A stretch of 64,000 bases of DNA from Marinobacter sp. ELB17 (GCF_000169375.1 NZ_AAXY01000006.1:171979-235978), one strand, 5' to 3'. Shown: positions 15,435 through 25,107, numbered from the stretch's first letter. The notes: generated by a model from the letters alone, not told the origin. A program made the numbers and translations.

Positions 15435-17762
15435 CTACAATAATCTGGGTTGCCCGGAAGATACAAATTTATATCCCATTGCCTTGTAGCCTTTCTCGCG
15501 TTTTCGGAACATTCGCTCTAGCATTGGCAGCCCAGCATCCAAGTAGTCATACACGGTGACCTCCTGCTTGCCATCGGCTTCGCGGTGTATTCTGCCGGCA
15601 TATTGCGCCAGCGTTCCTTTCCAGGCGATTGGCAGGGCCAAAAACAGAGTGTCTAGCCGTGGCAAATCAAAACCTTCTCCGATGTATTTTCCTGTTGCAA
15701 CGATAACCTGAGCTTCATGTAACCGCGCCTCTGCATCCCGGCGCTCTCTGACGCGCATTCCCCCACGCAGCACAACCGACGGTATGGATTCAGCGTCCAG
15801 CATTATTGCTAACGTCTCCGCGTGCTCTCGTCGCTCCGTCAGCAGAAGACAGTTTGACTGGTTGCGCACACAGTTTGCGATATCCTGAACAATATCCTGA
15901 TTCCGGGCGGGGCTCTGGGAGAGCCAACGGTAAACCGATGCTATATGGGGCCGCCCACCCGACTGATAAATGTCGGTGGGTGGACTTTCATGACGCTCCC
16001 GAACGATGAGGCGTTGGACAAACCTAGAGCTGTGGTCTGCCCGAACTTTGTGACGAACGGGCCCCGCAACCATGAACATGATTTTTTGGTGCCCATCCTG
16101 ACGGTCAGGTGTTGCCGTCAGGCCGACGACGTAACGGGCGCTGACTTCATTAAGGAGCATTTCGTAACGGGGAGCGGAAATATGGTGGCATTCGTCTATG
16201 ATGACCTGCCCATACTCCCTGACCAGGCTTGAAACAGTGTTGTCTTTTTTGTTGATCAGGCTCTGGTAGGTGGCAACATCGATCTGACCGGTAGGTTTCT
16301 TTTTGCCACCGCCAATCACACCCACTGCTGCACCTTCAATGAAGGTTTCCAGGCGCTCCTTCCATTGGTCTAGTAACTGACGACTGTGAGTCAGGATCAA
16401 TGTGTTGACCCCACGCTTGGCTACCATCGCAATTGCCGTTACGGTTTTACCAAAAGCGGTTGGGGCGTGGAGTATTCCGGTATCGTGATCGGCAAGCGCC
16501 TTCACAGCCTTTTTTTGATCATCACGCAGGGTTGCTTTTAGACTGGTGCCGCTCAGCAGCTGACCTGGAATCCGGCGATCATCGATATCTACCGTAATCT
16601 CCTGATCAAATAGCAATGCCTGAAGCTGATCAAAACAGCCTCTCGGTACGGAGAGATAACCTTGCTCAATCCGGGCACAGGATATGTAACGAGGAATACC
16701 ATGAGTAGAGAAACGAAGTGCCTGTGTTTTGAAAAACACTGGATTGGCGAAGCTGGCCATGCGCTTTATTCGAGTAGCCAATGTCCCCGGTATGTCGGAC
16801 AACTTCATATAAATGTGGTTTGCTAAAATGAGAGTGATGCGTTCAGGGCATCCTGTAATGATACCTGCCTCTACCGGTAACGATTGTTCCCATGGCAACG
16901 AAACCTCTGCTGTAAGATCAGAATCAGGCCCCTTACCGACCATCTCTCGAAGCTGGGCTAATGAAAGGGTCTTTTGCTCACTGAGCAGCGTCCACTGATC
17001 CGCATATGGAGTTAATTCATCGTCGACGAACACAGTACATCCGCGATTTCGCGCCTCGTGTTGAAGCGGAAGGGCAATCAGATTGCCAAACCCACCATCG
17101 GGCATCGTGTCCTGGTTGGGAAACAACCGGTCATAGGAATCGAAGGACAAGCCTGGATAGAGCTCCATGGCTTTATCCAGCAACTTGAACCCCAGAGCTC
17201 TCGCAGAAAAGGCCGAGACGGCTTCCGGAAAGAAGATCCATAAATGGGCACCAGCACCGGATTGAGACACCTCAACGAGATAAGGAATAGCTTCACCACG
17301 ACAGGCCTCGGCCAACGCACGAACGTCTGCTCTCCAGTCGTCCTTATCAAAATCCACCGCCAGGAGGTAACAGGAGCTGTCTGGTAGTAAAGGATATAAC
17401 CCGGCGGTATGCTTGCCTGACAGGTGGTCGTAGACCGCATTGAAATCCAGAGGCTTGAATTTTCTGTGTGGGCATTCTCCGCATTTGATCTTGGGTTTCT
17501 GACAAATACCCGGGGCCCATTCGTTCTCACAGGCCACAGCATAGCCGGAGCGGCCACCGGAACCCTGCCAACGAATCGCATATATATCCTGTCTGCCGCG
17601 AAAGAGCGTCCTGAACAGTTCGACTTTTTGAGCGGGGGTTAGGTGCGATAACGTGGATCGGCGCGCAGCTTGATGAAGCTCTTTCTTTCGGGAAAGTAGG
17701 GCGGCTTTTTTCTTCTCAATCTCCGACAATTTAAGTTCAATGGCTGCGAGCTCTTCATCCAC
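15435..17762 (-). CDS. Primase-helicase fusion (TOTE-type AEP + SF2 helicase)
   Basis: The 775-residue protein has three parts. Residues 1-35 form a short coiled coil. Residues about 45-290 resemble the archaeo-eukaryotic-primase-like domain described for TOTE conflict systems: a Cys cluster (C88, C94, C97), LLAVDFDKDD with the Asp pair (D137, D139), and SGAGAHLWIFF with the catalytic-type His (H173). Residues about 405-775 are a superfamily 2 helicase: HAPTAFGKT (432-440), IIDECHHIS (521-529), GLTATPDR, and YAGRIHRE near the end. The GTG start has GGAGG upstream. It is the largest cargo gene of the island and lies beside the recombinase. A defence or element-maintenance role is inferred, not shown. 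Confidence 0.8.
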   Translation of the reverse strand: MDEELAAIELKLSEIEKKKAALLSRKKELHQAARRSTLSHLTPAQKVELFRTLFRGRQDIYAIRWQGSGGRSGYAVACENEWAPGICQKPKIKCGECPHRKFKPLDFNAVYDHLSGKHTAGLYPLLPDSSCYLLAVDFDKDDWRADVRALAEACRGEAIPYLVEVSQSGAGAHLWIFFPEAVSAFSARALGFKLLDKAMELYPGLSFDSYDRLFPNQDTMPDGGFGNLIALPLQHEARNRGCTVFVDDELTPYADQWTLLSEQKTLSLAQLREMVGKGPDSDLTAEVSLPWEQSLPVEAGIITGCPERITLILANHIYMKLSDIPGTLATRIKRMASFANPVFFKTQALRFSTHGIPRYISCARIEQGYLSVPRGCFDQLQALLFDQEITVDIDDRRIPGQLLSGTSLKATLRDDQKKAVKALADHDTGILHAPTAFGKTVTAIAMVAKRGVNTLILTHSRQLLDQWKERLETFIEGAAVGVIGGGKKKPTGQIDVATYQSLINKKDNTVSSLVREYGQVIIDECHHISAPRYEMLLNEVSARYVVGLTATPDRQDGHQKIMFMVAGPVRHKVRADHSSRFVQRLIVRERHESPPTDIYQSGGRPHIASVYRWLSQSPARNQDIVQDIANCVRNQSNCLLLTERREHAETLAIMLDAESIPSVVLRGGMRVRERRDAEARLHEAQVIVATGKYIGEGFDLPRLDTLFLALPIAWKGTLAQYAGRIHREADGKQEVTVYDYLDAGLPMLERMFRKREKGYKAMGYKFVSSGQPRLL

Positions 17763-18062
17763 TAAGATCCGGCCTCCTATTCAATGAATCCGTCGAACAC
17801 GGTTATTAAGCTGGTTAAAAAGGGTTTGTACGTCGGCTAATCATCGGTTCTCGTTGCTCTAAGACCACATTCCTGACTAGAGATTTCTCCAGATTTCCGC
17901 CTAGCTACGCTACTTTGGACTAAAGACCGCCCCTCAGCAATTCGTCGATGGACGGCAATAAGCCAATCTTGGGAAAAAGAAATAAACCAGTGGCGTAGCG
18001 ATTTGTTGGTAGCAAAGCTTTCCGCATTATCCACACCGCACGACCCTGAAGGGGAGGTGCTC
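17763..18062. other. Divergent promoter region between primase-helicase and recombinase genes
   Basis: No gene is supported. The stretch must hold both promoters. A rightward frame is open from about 18003 and merges with the recombinase frame, so the recombinase could start a little earlier than annotated (TTG 18003). Confidence 0.4.
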
Positions 18063-19070
18063 TTGTGTGACTACATGAGCACCTGGCGTAAAGAAGAATT
18101 GGGTCATGAGCTCGTGGATGGGAAAAACGTTTGGAGCGAGTGCAAACTGGCTTCCCTGCGTGGTGGTAAGCCCATAGCATCTTCGACTAAGTGTGATTAC
18201 GCATCGGATTGTCAACAGCTTGAAGCATCAGGTGACGCAAAATTTGCTTTATCTGATCCAGACTCGTTAAGAAAAATTCGAAAGCTCTTGTCTCCTTGGC
18301 TCGATAAGCCCAGTCACTATAACGGGTTAAAGAATACAATTAATCGAGTGTATATATATGCTGTGAAAGACGGAACTGTTCAGCGCAATCCTATGATCGA
18401 TCTTCGCAAAGCAGTTGTGCCAAAACGAAACGTTTTGGTTCCGAGCGATGCCTATATAGCCATTACGGCGCGGCTGTGTGTTCACAGACATAATCGGCGG
18501 ATAACGGATGGGACGTGGCGCGCAAAAATCTGCGATCTTATCTATATGATGAGCCAACAACCTATCGATGTTTTTGGAATCACGGAAGGTCAGGGTGAAA
18601 TTTATTCCGAACCTGTGACAGTGGATGATGAGCTGATTTATGGAGTTATAAGTTTTGCTAGGCACAAAACCAAGATCGGGGTTGGGCTGGGTATGAATAA
18701 AGAACTAGCGGAGCTCTGGCAATGGTTCATCACAATGAAGAAAAAGGAACAAATTATCAGTCCATATCTTCTGGTCAACCCGCGATATTTTGATATGCGC
18801 TCCAGGGCAGAATCGGCAACCCATAGGACTCTGCAAGAGGCATGGAGGGAGGCGTGCAAAGAGGCTGGCTACGGCGGCCTGTATCACCTGTCAGATCTCC
18901 GAAAAAAAGGACTTACTGAAGAGTACGTGACTCAAGGTGAGAACGATAAAGGCGGCCATGAGACTAAGGCGATGGCGGATCATTACAGACTAATAAAACC
19001 GCCGAAACGCGCCAGATCGACGATCAAATTTCTTCGCGAAGAAGCTAATAAGAACGACAGCGTAGGTTAA
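18063..19070 (+). CDS. Tyrosine recombinase with altered catalytic residues
   Basis: The roughly 335-residue protein has the layout of phage-type tyrosine integrases: an arm/core-binding N-terminal half (about 1-150) and a catalytic half ending in GHETKAMADHYRLIKPP, which holds the third-box His and the nucleophilic Tyr. The first catalytic box reads MSQQPIDVFGIT where the family has TGQRxxDV, so the first Arg appears to be Gln. The second box reads LSDLRKKG where HxxR is expected, so the Arg is kept but the His is Ser. TTG 18063 is chosen for its GGGGAGG site; ATG 18075 is possible. Its position next to tRNA-Cys fits an island integrase. It may be inactive or a divergent subfamily. Confidence 0.75.
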   Translation: MCDYMSTWRKEELGHELVDGKNVWSECKLASLRGGKPIASSTKCDYASDCQQLEASGDAKFALSDPDSLRKIRKLLSPWLDKPSHYNGLKNTINRVYIYAVKDGTVQRNPMIDLRKAVVPKRNVLVPSDAYIAITARLCVHRHNRRITDGTWRAKICDLIYMMSQQPIDVFGITEGQGEIYSEPVTVDDELIYGVISFARHKTKIGVGLGMNKELAELWQWFITMKKKEQIISPYLLVNPRYFDMRSRAESATHRTLQEAWREACKEAGYGGLYHLSDLRKKGLTEEYVTQGENDKGGHETKAMADHYRLIKPPKRARSTIKFLREEANKNDSVG

Positions 19071-19184
19071 TCGCGAATGAACTTCGGGCACGGAATAAAG
19101 CGGGTTATTTTTCAGTATATTTTCATTATTTTTTCAGTGCATTTGACAACTACTTCGAGGCGTCTAATACTTTGATAAGTAACG

Positions 19185-19264
<80 letters not shown>

Positions 19265-19345
19265 TGATAAAGCCTTTTGGCTTTGCTCTCTCTAGTGGGG
19301 TGAGAGACTTTTGAAGCATTTTTCTCTGATTCATCCAGAAAAAAT

Positions 19346-19421
19346 TGGAGCGGGAAACGAGATTCGAACTCGCGACCTCAACCTTGGCAAGGTTGCGCTC
19401 TACCAACTGAGCTATTCCCGC
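19346..19421 (-). tRNA. tRNA-Gly (GCC)
   Basis: A complete cloverleaf on the minus strand: acceptor GCGGGAA/TTCCCGC, D arm AGCTCAGTTGGTAGAGC, anticodon loop TTGCCAA with GCC, T arm GAGTTCGAATCTC and an encoded CCA. It lies 81 bases upstream of tRNA-Cys, a gly-cys pairing common in gammaproteobacteria. The two are probably one transcript. Confidence 0.96.
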
Positions 19422-19555
19422 AAATACTGTCGTAAGTTGTAGCCCGACAACGGATGCGAATTATACGGATCTTTCCTCGAGCGTCAACAACCTGGTGAAA
19501 AAATATCGATAAATGCTGTAGGAGAAAAGGATTTTCTGGTTAGCCTTAAAAAATA

Positions 19556-21115
19556 CTAGCGCGGGTAACCGGTAATACGGCGGATGGTTTTATACAGGCT
19601 TTCCAGCTGCGGATAGATTTTCAGGTAAACTTCGCTGTACAGCTGCTGATAGAGTGCCTGACTTGCGGGGTCTGGATGAAACACCGCGCCTACCCGTGTC
19701 ATTTTGGCAACTGCCGTCGGAAAATCCGGGTGTATACCCAGGCCGACCATAGCGGTAATAGCGGCGCCCAAACCAGAGGTTTCGCAGGTGTGCGGGCGTT
19801 CCGCGGGCAGTCCGAAAATGTCGGCGGTCAGCTGCATGGCAGCATCGCTTTGTGCGCCGCCACCGGCCACTCTCAGGCGTTGGATTTTCTGGCCGTTGCG
19901 TCTTTCAATGCGCTCTTTGCCCTCCCGCAGCGCGTACGCCAAACCTTCCAGCATGGCGCGGTACAGGTGCGCGCGGGTATGCACGTCGCCAAAGCCAATA
20001 ATGGTGCCTTTGGCTTCCGGGCCGGGCTGGCGCACGCCGGGGGACCAGTAAGGTTGCAACATCAGGCCCATGGAGCCTGCGCCGACTGAGTCCACCAGCT
20101 CATCGAATAACTGTTCTGGCGCAATGCCACGTTGTTCTGCCAGCAAGCGCTCGTGCAACCCGAATTCCCGCTTGAACCAGCTCACCATCCAATAGCCCCG
20201 GTAAATCATTACTTCTGTAGAGTAGTGGCCGGGGATGGCTGCCGGGTAGGGCGGTATAAAACGTATTGGTTCCACATAACGCGGGTTGGTGGTGTTCACC
20301 GTGGCGGTAGTACCATAGCTTAGGCAGGCAGTGTCCGGCGACATCGCGCCGCTGCCTAGCACTTCGCAGGCCTTATCCGACGCTGCCGCCAGCACCGGCA
20401 GGCCCGCTGGTAGCCCGAGGTGCCCGGCCGCGGCAACGGTCAGTGCTCCCACTATTTCACCGGGCGCAATCAGCTGCGGCAGTTGTTCAGGGCGAATCGG
20501 CATCAGTCGCCATTTGAAGTTGCGTTTGCGGGCCCAGGCCTGGCGTTTGTAATCGTAGGGCAGGTAGCCCACTTGGCTAGCGCTGGAGTCGCGGAACTCG
20601 CCGGTCAGGCGATAGTTTAAATAACCCGACAATAAAAGAAAGTAGCGTGTATCGCGCCACACATCCGGCTGATTCTGGGCAATCCAGTTAGCTTGGCAAT
20701 TTTCGCGAAAGCGCTGAATGGTGGGTGCAAGGCCCAGCAAGCGAAACGGCCAGCGTAGGTAAGCTGGCAGCGGTGCACTGGCGTCGGCGTGGCGTTGGTC
20801 CAGCCAGATAATAGCCGGGCGTAACGGGGTGCCGTTAACGTCCAGATTGACCACGGTGCCTCGCTGGGTGGTCAGAGTGACGCCTTTGACTTGCGCGGGG
20901 TTTGCGGCGGTTTCCTGCCACAGCTGCTGGCAGGCCTGGCCCAAGGCATCCCAGAAATACTGCGGGTGTTGTTCCGCCCAGCCCGGTTGAGTGGAAAAGT
21001 AGGGTTCCAACTCCTGTTTAGTGCTGCCAAGCAGGTTGCCCTCGCCATCAAACAAAAGCGCCCGCACGCTTTGGGTGCCGTTGTCGATGGCCAGTATCAG
21101 GGGGGTGGCCATCAT
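19556..21115 (-). CDS. FGGY-family carbohydrate kinase
   Basis: The 519-residue protein is an ATP-dependent kinase of the FGGY family (glycerol, xylulose and related substrates). The N-terminal phosphate-1 motif ILAIDNGTQSVRALLFD, the block SDKACEVLGSGAMSPDTACLSYGTT and the C-terminal adenosine motif RVAGGGAQSDAAMQLTADIFGLP are all present. I place the start at ATG 21115, which overlaps the upstream gene's stop as ATGA; the longer frame runs inside that gene. It is the third gene of an operon with an AGPS-like oxidase and a glycerol-3-phosphate dehydrogenase, so glycerol or dihydroxyacetone is a likely substrate. This is inference; the family does not fix it. Confidence 0.88.
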   Translation of the reverse strand: MMATPLILAIDNGTQSVRALLFDGEGNLLGSTKQELEPYFSTQPGWAEQHPQYFWDALGQACQQLWQETAANPAQVKGVTLTTQRGTVVNLDVNGTPLRPAIIWLDQRHADASAPLPAYLRWPFRLLGLAPTIQRFRENCQANWIAQNQPDVWRDTRYFLLLSGYLNYRLTGEFRDSSASQVGYLPYDYKRQAWARKRNFKWRLMPIRPEQLPQLIAPGEIVGALTVAAAGHLGLPAGLPVLAAASDKACEVLGSGAMSPDTACLSYGTTATVNTTNPRYVEPIRFIPPYPAAIPGHYSTEVMIYRGYWMVSWFKREFGLHERLLAEQRGIAPEQLFDELVDSVGAGSMGLMLQPYWSPGVRQPGPEAKGTIIGFGDVHTRAHLYRAMLEGLAYALREGKERIERRNGQKIQRLRVAGGGAQSDAAMQLTADIFGLPAERPHTCETSGLGAAITAMVGLGIHPDFPTAVAKMTRVGAVFHPDPASQALYQQLYSEVYLKIYPQLESLYKTIRRITGYPR

Positions 21116-22731
21116 TCGGCTGTTCCCGGGGGCAGGCTGTAATAGCTTTGCCAAATTGCCATATAGCGTTCGACTTCGCTGTGCCAGTGGCTTTCGCTCC
21201 AGCCCAGCAGCGGTCTGCAGCGGCTTTTTATCTGCGGTAGAAGCACGGCGGCGCCGTCTGCTATCAAGAGTCCTAAACGGGTACGCCGCAACAGCAGATC
21301 GTCCAAGTGCTTGACCTGCTCGTTCCGGCAGGCATAGCAAAGTTCAGCCCATGTCACGTCGATGGCGGGGTTATGCACAAGGCTTGCATCCAGCACTGGT
21401 TCCAGCGGTCCTGCGGCGAGCAGCGCAGGGAGATCGGGGCCGTAATAGCCGCGCAGTCTGGCCCAGGTTTTATGGCTAATTCGGGCCGGCTTTTGCAGTT
21501 CGGGCGCGGGGTTAAACACCCGCAGGCGGTTATCGCGCAGCTTTGGTTTCGTGCCTCCAGATAACCCCATTTTGAGGGCCTCGCGGGCAATCAGGCGAAA
21601 GGTAGTCAGTTTGCCGCCGGCGATGGTAATCAGCCCGTTATCGTTGTTGATCTTGTGCTCGCGGCTTTCACGGGAGGGCGAGCGTTTAATTCCATCGTTT
21701 TCCTGCGTGCTGATTACAGGCCGAACACCCGCCCAGCTTGACAGTACGTCGGCAGGCTTCAGTTCGCTTGCCGGAAATAAGTGTGCAGCAACCGCCATCA
21801 GGTAATCTACTTCGCCCTGGCTGATGGCCGGTTCTTGGGCCAGATCCTCGTTATGATCCAGGTCGGTGGTGCCGAGCACGGTTTGCCCCAGCCACGGGAA
21901 CACGAACACGGGGCGCCGGTCTTTCGGGTGGAATGCGGTGACCGAGCAATCTACCGGCAAACGCTGCCAGGGCAGCACCAGATGGCTACCGCGCAGCGGG
22001 CGTATGGGAAACTGTTTCTCTTCTGCTGATTTAAACTGGCTGCTCCAGGCACCAGTGGCGGCTATGGCCAGTAGGGTCTTGATGGTGAACGGCTTGGTGT
22101 CTTCCTCCGCTTGGGCGACCAGACCACAAACTTGCTTTTGACTGTCTGCATTACGCTGAAGCTTGAGCACTTTCACGTAGTTCAAGCACAGCGCGCCCTT
22201 GGCGCGTGCCTCGGCAAGCAGTCGCTGTACCAGCCGGGTATCGTCGGTCACCGCGTCAGTAAAAACGCTGGCAGCGGCCAGGTTTTCAGAATTCAGCCCA
22301 GGCACCCAGAGTGGAACCTGGGCTGGCTGCAAGGGGGGCAGGGTCGCTGCGCCGGCAAGCCGGTTGTACAGGCGCAGCATTAGCCGAAACAGCCGCGGGC
22401 CCGGAAACTCGCCTTTATAATGCGGCATAACATAGTGCATGGGCATTACCAGGCCCGGCGCTTCGGCCAGCATGCGCTGGCGTTCCTGAACTGCGCTGCG
22501 GGCCAGGCGCAGGTGGCCGCCGGCCAGATAGCGCAGCCCGCCATGAACCATTTTTGATGAGCGACTGGAACTGCCCCAGGCGAAATCCTGCTGCTCCAGC
22601 ACCAGGGTTTTCAGGCCGCTTGCGGCGGCTTCAAGGGCGATGCCCGCGCCGGTAATGCCTGCGCCGATCACCACCACATCAAAACTCTGTGTCTGTTTTT
22701 TTAGCTCTGACAGTTGTTGTGAGCGGCTCAT
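21112..22731 (-). CDS. glpD: FAD-dependent glycerol-3-phosphate dehydrogenase
   Basis: The 539-residue flavoprotein oxidises sn-glycerol-3-phosphate to dihydroxyacetone phosphate and passes electrons to quinone at the inner membrane. The FAD motif VVVIGAGITGAGIALEAA (about 20-37) is followed by SSRSSKMVHGGLRYL, the FAD/substrate signature of GlpD/GlpA, and the C-terminal GlpD-like cap domain is present. Its start overlaps the stop of the AGPS-like gene (ATGA) and its stop overlaps the kinase start, so the three are translationally coupled. A housekeeping glpD may exist elsewhere; this copy probably serves the operon's own pathway. Confidence 0.9.
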   Translation of the reverse strand: MSRSQQLSELKKQTQSFDVVVIGAGITGAGIALEAAASGLKTLVLEQQDFAWGSSSRSSKMVHGGLRYLAGGHLRLARSAVQERQRMLAEAPGLVMPMHYVMPHYKGEFPGPRLFRLMLRLYNRLAGAATLPPLQPAQVPLWVPGLNSENLAAASVFTDAVTDDTRLVQRLLAEARAKGALCLNYVKVLKLQRNADSQKQVCGLVAQAEEDTKPFTIKTLLAIAATGAWSSQFKSAEEKQFPIRPLRGSHLVLPWQRLPVDCSVTAFHPKDRRPVFVFPWLGQTVLGTTDLDHNEDLAQEPAISQGEVDYLMAVAAHLFPASELKPADVLSSWAGVRPVISTQENDGIKRSPSRESREHKINNDNGLITIAGGKLTTFRLIAREALKMGLSGGTKPKLRDNRLRVFNPAPELQKPARISHKTWARLRGYYGPDLPALLAAGPLEPVLDASLVHNPAIDVTWAELCYACRNEQVKHLDDLLLRRTRLGLLIADGAAVLLPQIKSRCRPLLGWSESHWHSEVERYMAIWQSYYSLPPGTAE

Positions 22732-24362
22732 GACTTTGCGCCCTTACTTTTCTTTGATGCGGGCACCAGCGTTCCCGGGTTCATCATTGATTGCGGATCA
22801 AAGCCCTGACACACGTGTTGAATCGTCTGTATTGCAAGCGCGCCTTTTTCCTGTAATAGATAGGGCGCGTGGTCTTTACCCACACCGTGTTGATGGCTGA
22901 TGGTCCCGCCCTGGCGAACGATGAGCTCCGAGGTGCTGTGCTTCAGGATCTTCCAGCGATCTAATGCAGTGGCGTAGCCCGAAGCAGCGCGGAAGACGTA
23001 AGTGGTGTACAGGCTGCAACCCTGGCCGTAAACGTGCGACAGGTGAGTAAATACATGCACGGCTTCATTCTGACTGTTCAAACCACTGCGAAGGCTATGT
23101 TCCATGGTATTCATCAAGGCGTCTACGTTTGACCAGTTGGTCGCGGTCTCCAGAGTGTCTATTACATAACCCTTTTGCCACAGCGCCTCCCGCAGATAAG
23201 GCATAGTAAAGCGCTTGGCTTCCCACTTTTTCCCCAGCAGGGTGCCGGTGTAAACGCCGCCAAAACGCCGGGCTATGCGGCGTGCCTGGCGCAGGGCGCT
23301 GCGGCATTGCACTCTGCTGCCGGTGACCCCAAACGTCATCATGCATTTTTCCGTGCCAGCCCCGCGCACAGCCAGCGCTCGCTGCAGCCATTTTATGGCC
23401 CGTTCATAGCCGGCCAGAGCCAACTGAGTGCGGGTCTCTTCGGCGTTGCTTAAGCGCAGCATCGACAGTTGTACTCGTTGCTGCGCCAGTTCACGGCAGG
23501 CGTCGCGCCCTTGCGCCCAGTTAGGGAAAAACACCACCTGAAAGCGCTCGCGCTGTGGCAGCGGGCTGACCCGAACTTTAACCTTGGTAATAATGCCAAG
23601 ACGGCCTTCCGACCCAAGCACTAGCTCGCGCAAGTCGGGCCCGGCGCTGGAGGCGGGGAAGTCCGGCAATTCCAGAGTGCCCACGGGTGTTTCCAGAGTT
23701 CCACCGGCAAACAGCTGCTCGATCCGGCCATAGCGAAGAGACTGCTGGCCGCTGGAGCGCGAGGCGACCCAGCCGCCTATCGTGGATAATTCGAAAGACT
23801 GCGGGAAGTGGCCAAGGGTTAAACCGTGGGCGCGAAGCTGGGATTCCACCTGGGGGCCGGTCGTACCCGCGCCAAAGGTGGCAACCTGGCTGGCAGGATC
23901 CAGATCCAGCAAGCGGTTCATTGCCACCATGCTGACGGTGATAACGGGATGGCCTAGATCTAGCGGATTGATGTGCCCCGCCACGCTGGTGCCGCCACCA
24001 TAAGGAATAAGGTGCAGCGAGTTTGCGCTGGCGAATGCCAGTAGCTCGCGCACCTCAGAAGATGATCGCGGAAACGCCACAGCATCGGGGAAGCAATCAA
24101 TCTGCCCGCTGCGCATGGCCAACCAGTCCGGCAGGCTTTGGCCTCGTGCATGGCGTACCCGGGTTTCGGCGTCGGTAGTGAGCTCAATACCGGCGGGGCG
24201 CCCTTGGCCCAGGCGGCTTTGCGGAACCTTGGCGCACACACTGGCCAGGGTCACGTCTTGCAGGGCACTGCTGTGCCCAATGCGCGCCGCTAGAAAATCT
24301 TCGCCGGTGCGGGGCAGTCCCAGTGAAAAAGAATCATCACCCCAACCATTCCAACGTCGCAT
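22728..24362 (-). CDS. Alkylglycerone-phosphate-synthase-like FAD oxidase
   Basis: The 544-residue protein belongs to the FAD-linked oxidase (VAO/PCMH) family and most resembles alkyldihydroxyacetonephosphate synthase. The PCMH FAD-binding part shows PYGGGTSVAGHINPL and STIGGWVASRSSGQQSLRYG; the C-terminal part ends GGTISHQHGVGKDH, matching the His-rich SHHHGVGK loop of AGPS with one His replaced by Gln. AAGGAA precedes ATG 24362. With a glycerol-3-phosphate dehydrogenase and a kinase following by overlaps, a role in making or handling dihydroxyacetone-phosphate-derived ether lipids is possible. D-lactate or glycolate oxidase-like activity is the alternative. Confidence 0.8.
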   Translation of the reverse strand: MRRWNGWGDDSFSLGLPRTGEDFLAARIGHSSALQDVTLASVCAKVPQSRLGQGRPAGIELTTDAETRVRHARGQSLPDWLAMRSGQIDCFPDAVAFPRSSSEVRELLAFASANSLHLIPYGGGTSVAGHINPLDLGHPVITVSMVAMNRLLDLDPASQVATFGAGTTGPQVESQLRAHGLTLGHFPQSFELSTIGGWVASRSSGQQSLRYGRIEQLFAGGTLETPVGTLELPDFPASSAGPDLRELVLGSEGRLGIITKVKVRVSPLPQRERFQVVFFPNWAQGRDACRELAQQRVQLSMLRLSNAEETRTQLALAGYERAIKWLQRALAVRGAGTEKCMMTFGVTGSRVQCRSALRQARRIARRFGGVYTGTLLGKKWEAKRFTMPYLREALWQKGYVIDTLETATNWSNVDALMNTMEHSLRSGLNSQNEAVHVFTHLSHVYGQGCSLYTTYVFRAASGYATALDRWKILKHSTSELIVRQGGTISHQHGVGKDHAPYLLQEKGALAIQTIQHVCQGFDPQSMMNPGTLVPASKKSKGAKS

Positions 24363-24387
24363 CTGGTGGGTTCCTTGTTGTCGAGTT

Positions 24388-25107
24388 TCAGGGTTGCCCG
24401 GACTGTTGCATCCGCTGGTTCAAATCGCGCCAGCGAGACAGTTTGTCTGCCTCGCCAATACGCTTGTCTTTGCCAGCTTTGCTGGACCATAGGCCGCTAC
24501 CGTTGAAGCTATAAACTGGTTCAAGATCAGTACGTTGTGATGCAAGTTTAATGCCATTTATCAGATTATCCAGAATCAGTGGGTCGGCATCCGGGCGTGG
24601 ATACCAGGCCAGAACCATGTGCGCCTGATTCAGCTCCAGAGCTTTGACATACACAATTCGTAGCTGCTCGTCGGGCACACCCATGGAACGCAGGGTCTGG
24701 TATTTGGCAATGGAAAAATCCTCGCAGTCACCGGCGTTGGTGGTCAGTAGTTCCACCGGCGTGGCCCAATAATCTTCTTCGCCCCAGTGTTCCATGTCGC
24801 TGACAAAGCGCGACTGGTTGAAAAACGAATTCACCAGGCGTAACTGTCGGTCTATCGGGGCTCTGCTGGCTAGCAGTTGTAGGCGCTGATAATTCTGCAG
24901 GCGCTGGTAGGCTTCATCACCAAACTCGGCGCGCACATAGCTCATCAATGTATCGGTGAGCTCTAACGCGTTCCCAACCGAGCCCAGAGTGGCCGTCAGT
25001 AAAATCGCCCACAACCAAGAGCGGCCATCAAGAAGCCGGCGCAACGCCGATATCGTGGCTGCGGGTAACGAAGCGCGGTCTTGGGACGCTAGAATCAATC
25101 TTATCAA
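24388..25107 (-). CDS. lapG: LapG-type periplasmic transglutaminase-like cysteine protease
   Basis: The 239-residue protein has an N-terminal hydrophobic signal (about 30-47) and a bacterial transglutaminase-like cysteine proteinase domain (DUF920). The triad is visible: Cys in NAGDCEDFSIAKY, His in AHMVLAWY and Asp in ILDNLI. In Pseudomonas, LapG cuts the N-terminus of large biofilm adhesins when the c-di-GMP sensor LapD releases it, and the protease is calcium-dependent. Here it overlaps the end of gspC by four bases, an arrangement coupling it to type II secretion; neither lapD nor an adhesin gene is in the window. Confidence 0.88.
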   Translation of the reverse strand: MIRLILASQDRASLPAATISALRRLLDGRSWLWAILLTATLGSVGNALELTDTLMSYVRAEFGDEAYQRLQNYQRLQLLASRAPIDRQLRLVNSFFNQSRFVSDMEHWGEEDYWATPVELLTTNAGDCEDFSIAKYQTLRSMGVPDEQLRIVYVKALELNQAHMVLAWYPRPDADPLILDNLINGIKLASQRTDLEPVYSFNGSGLWSSKAGKDKRIGEADKLSRWRDLNQRMQQSGQP

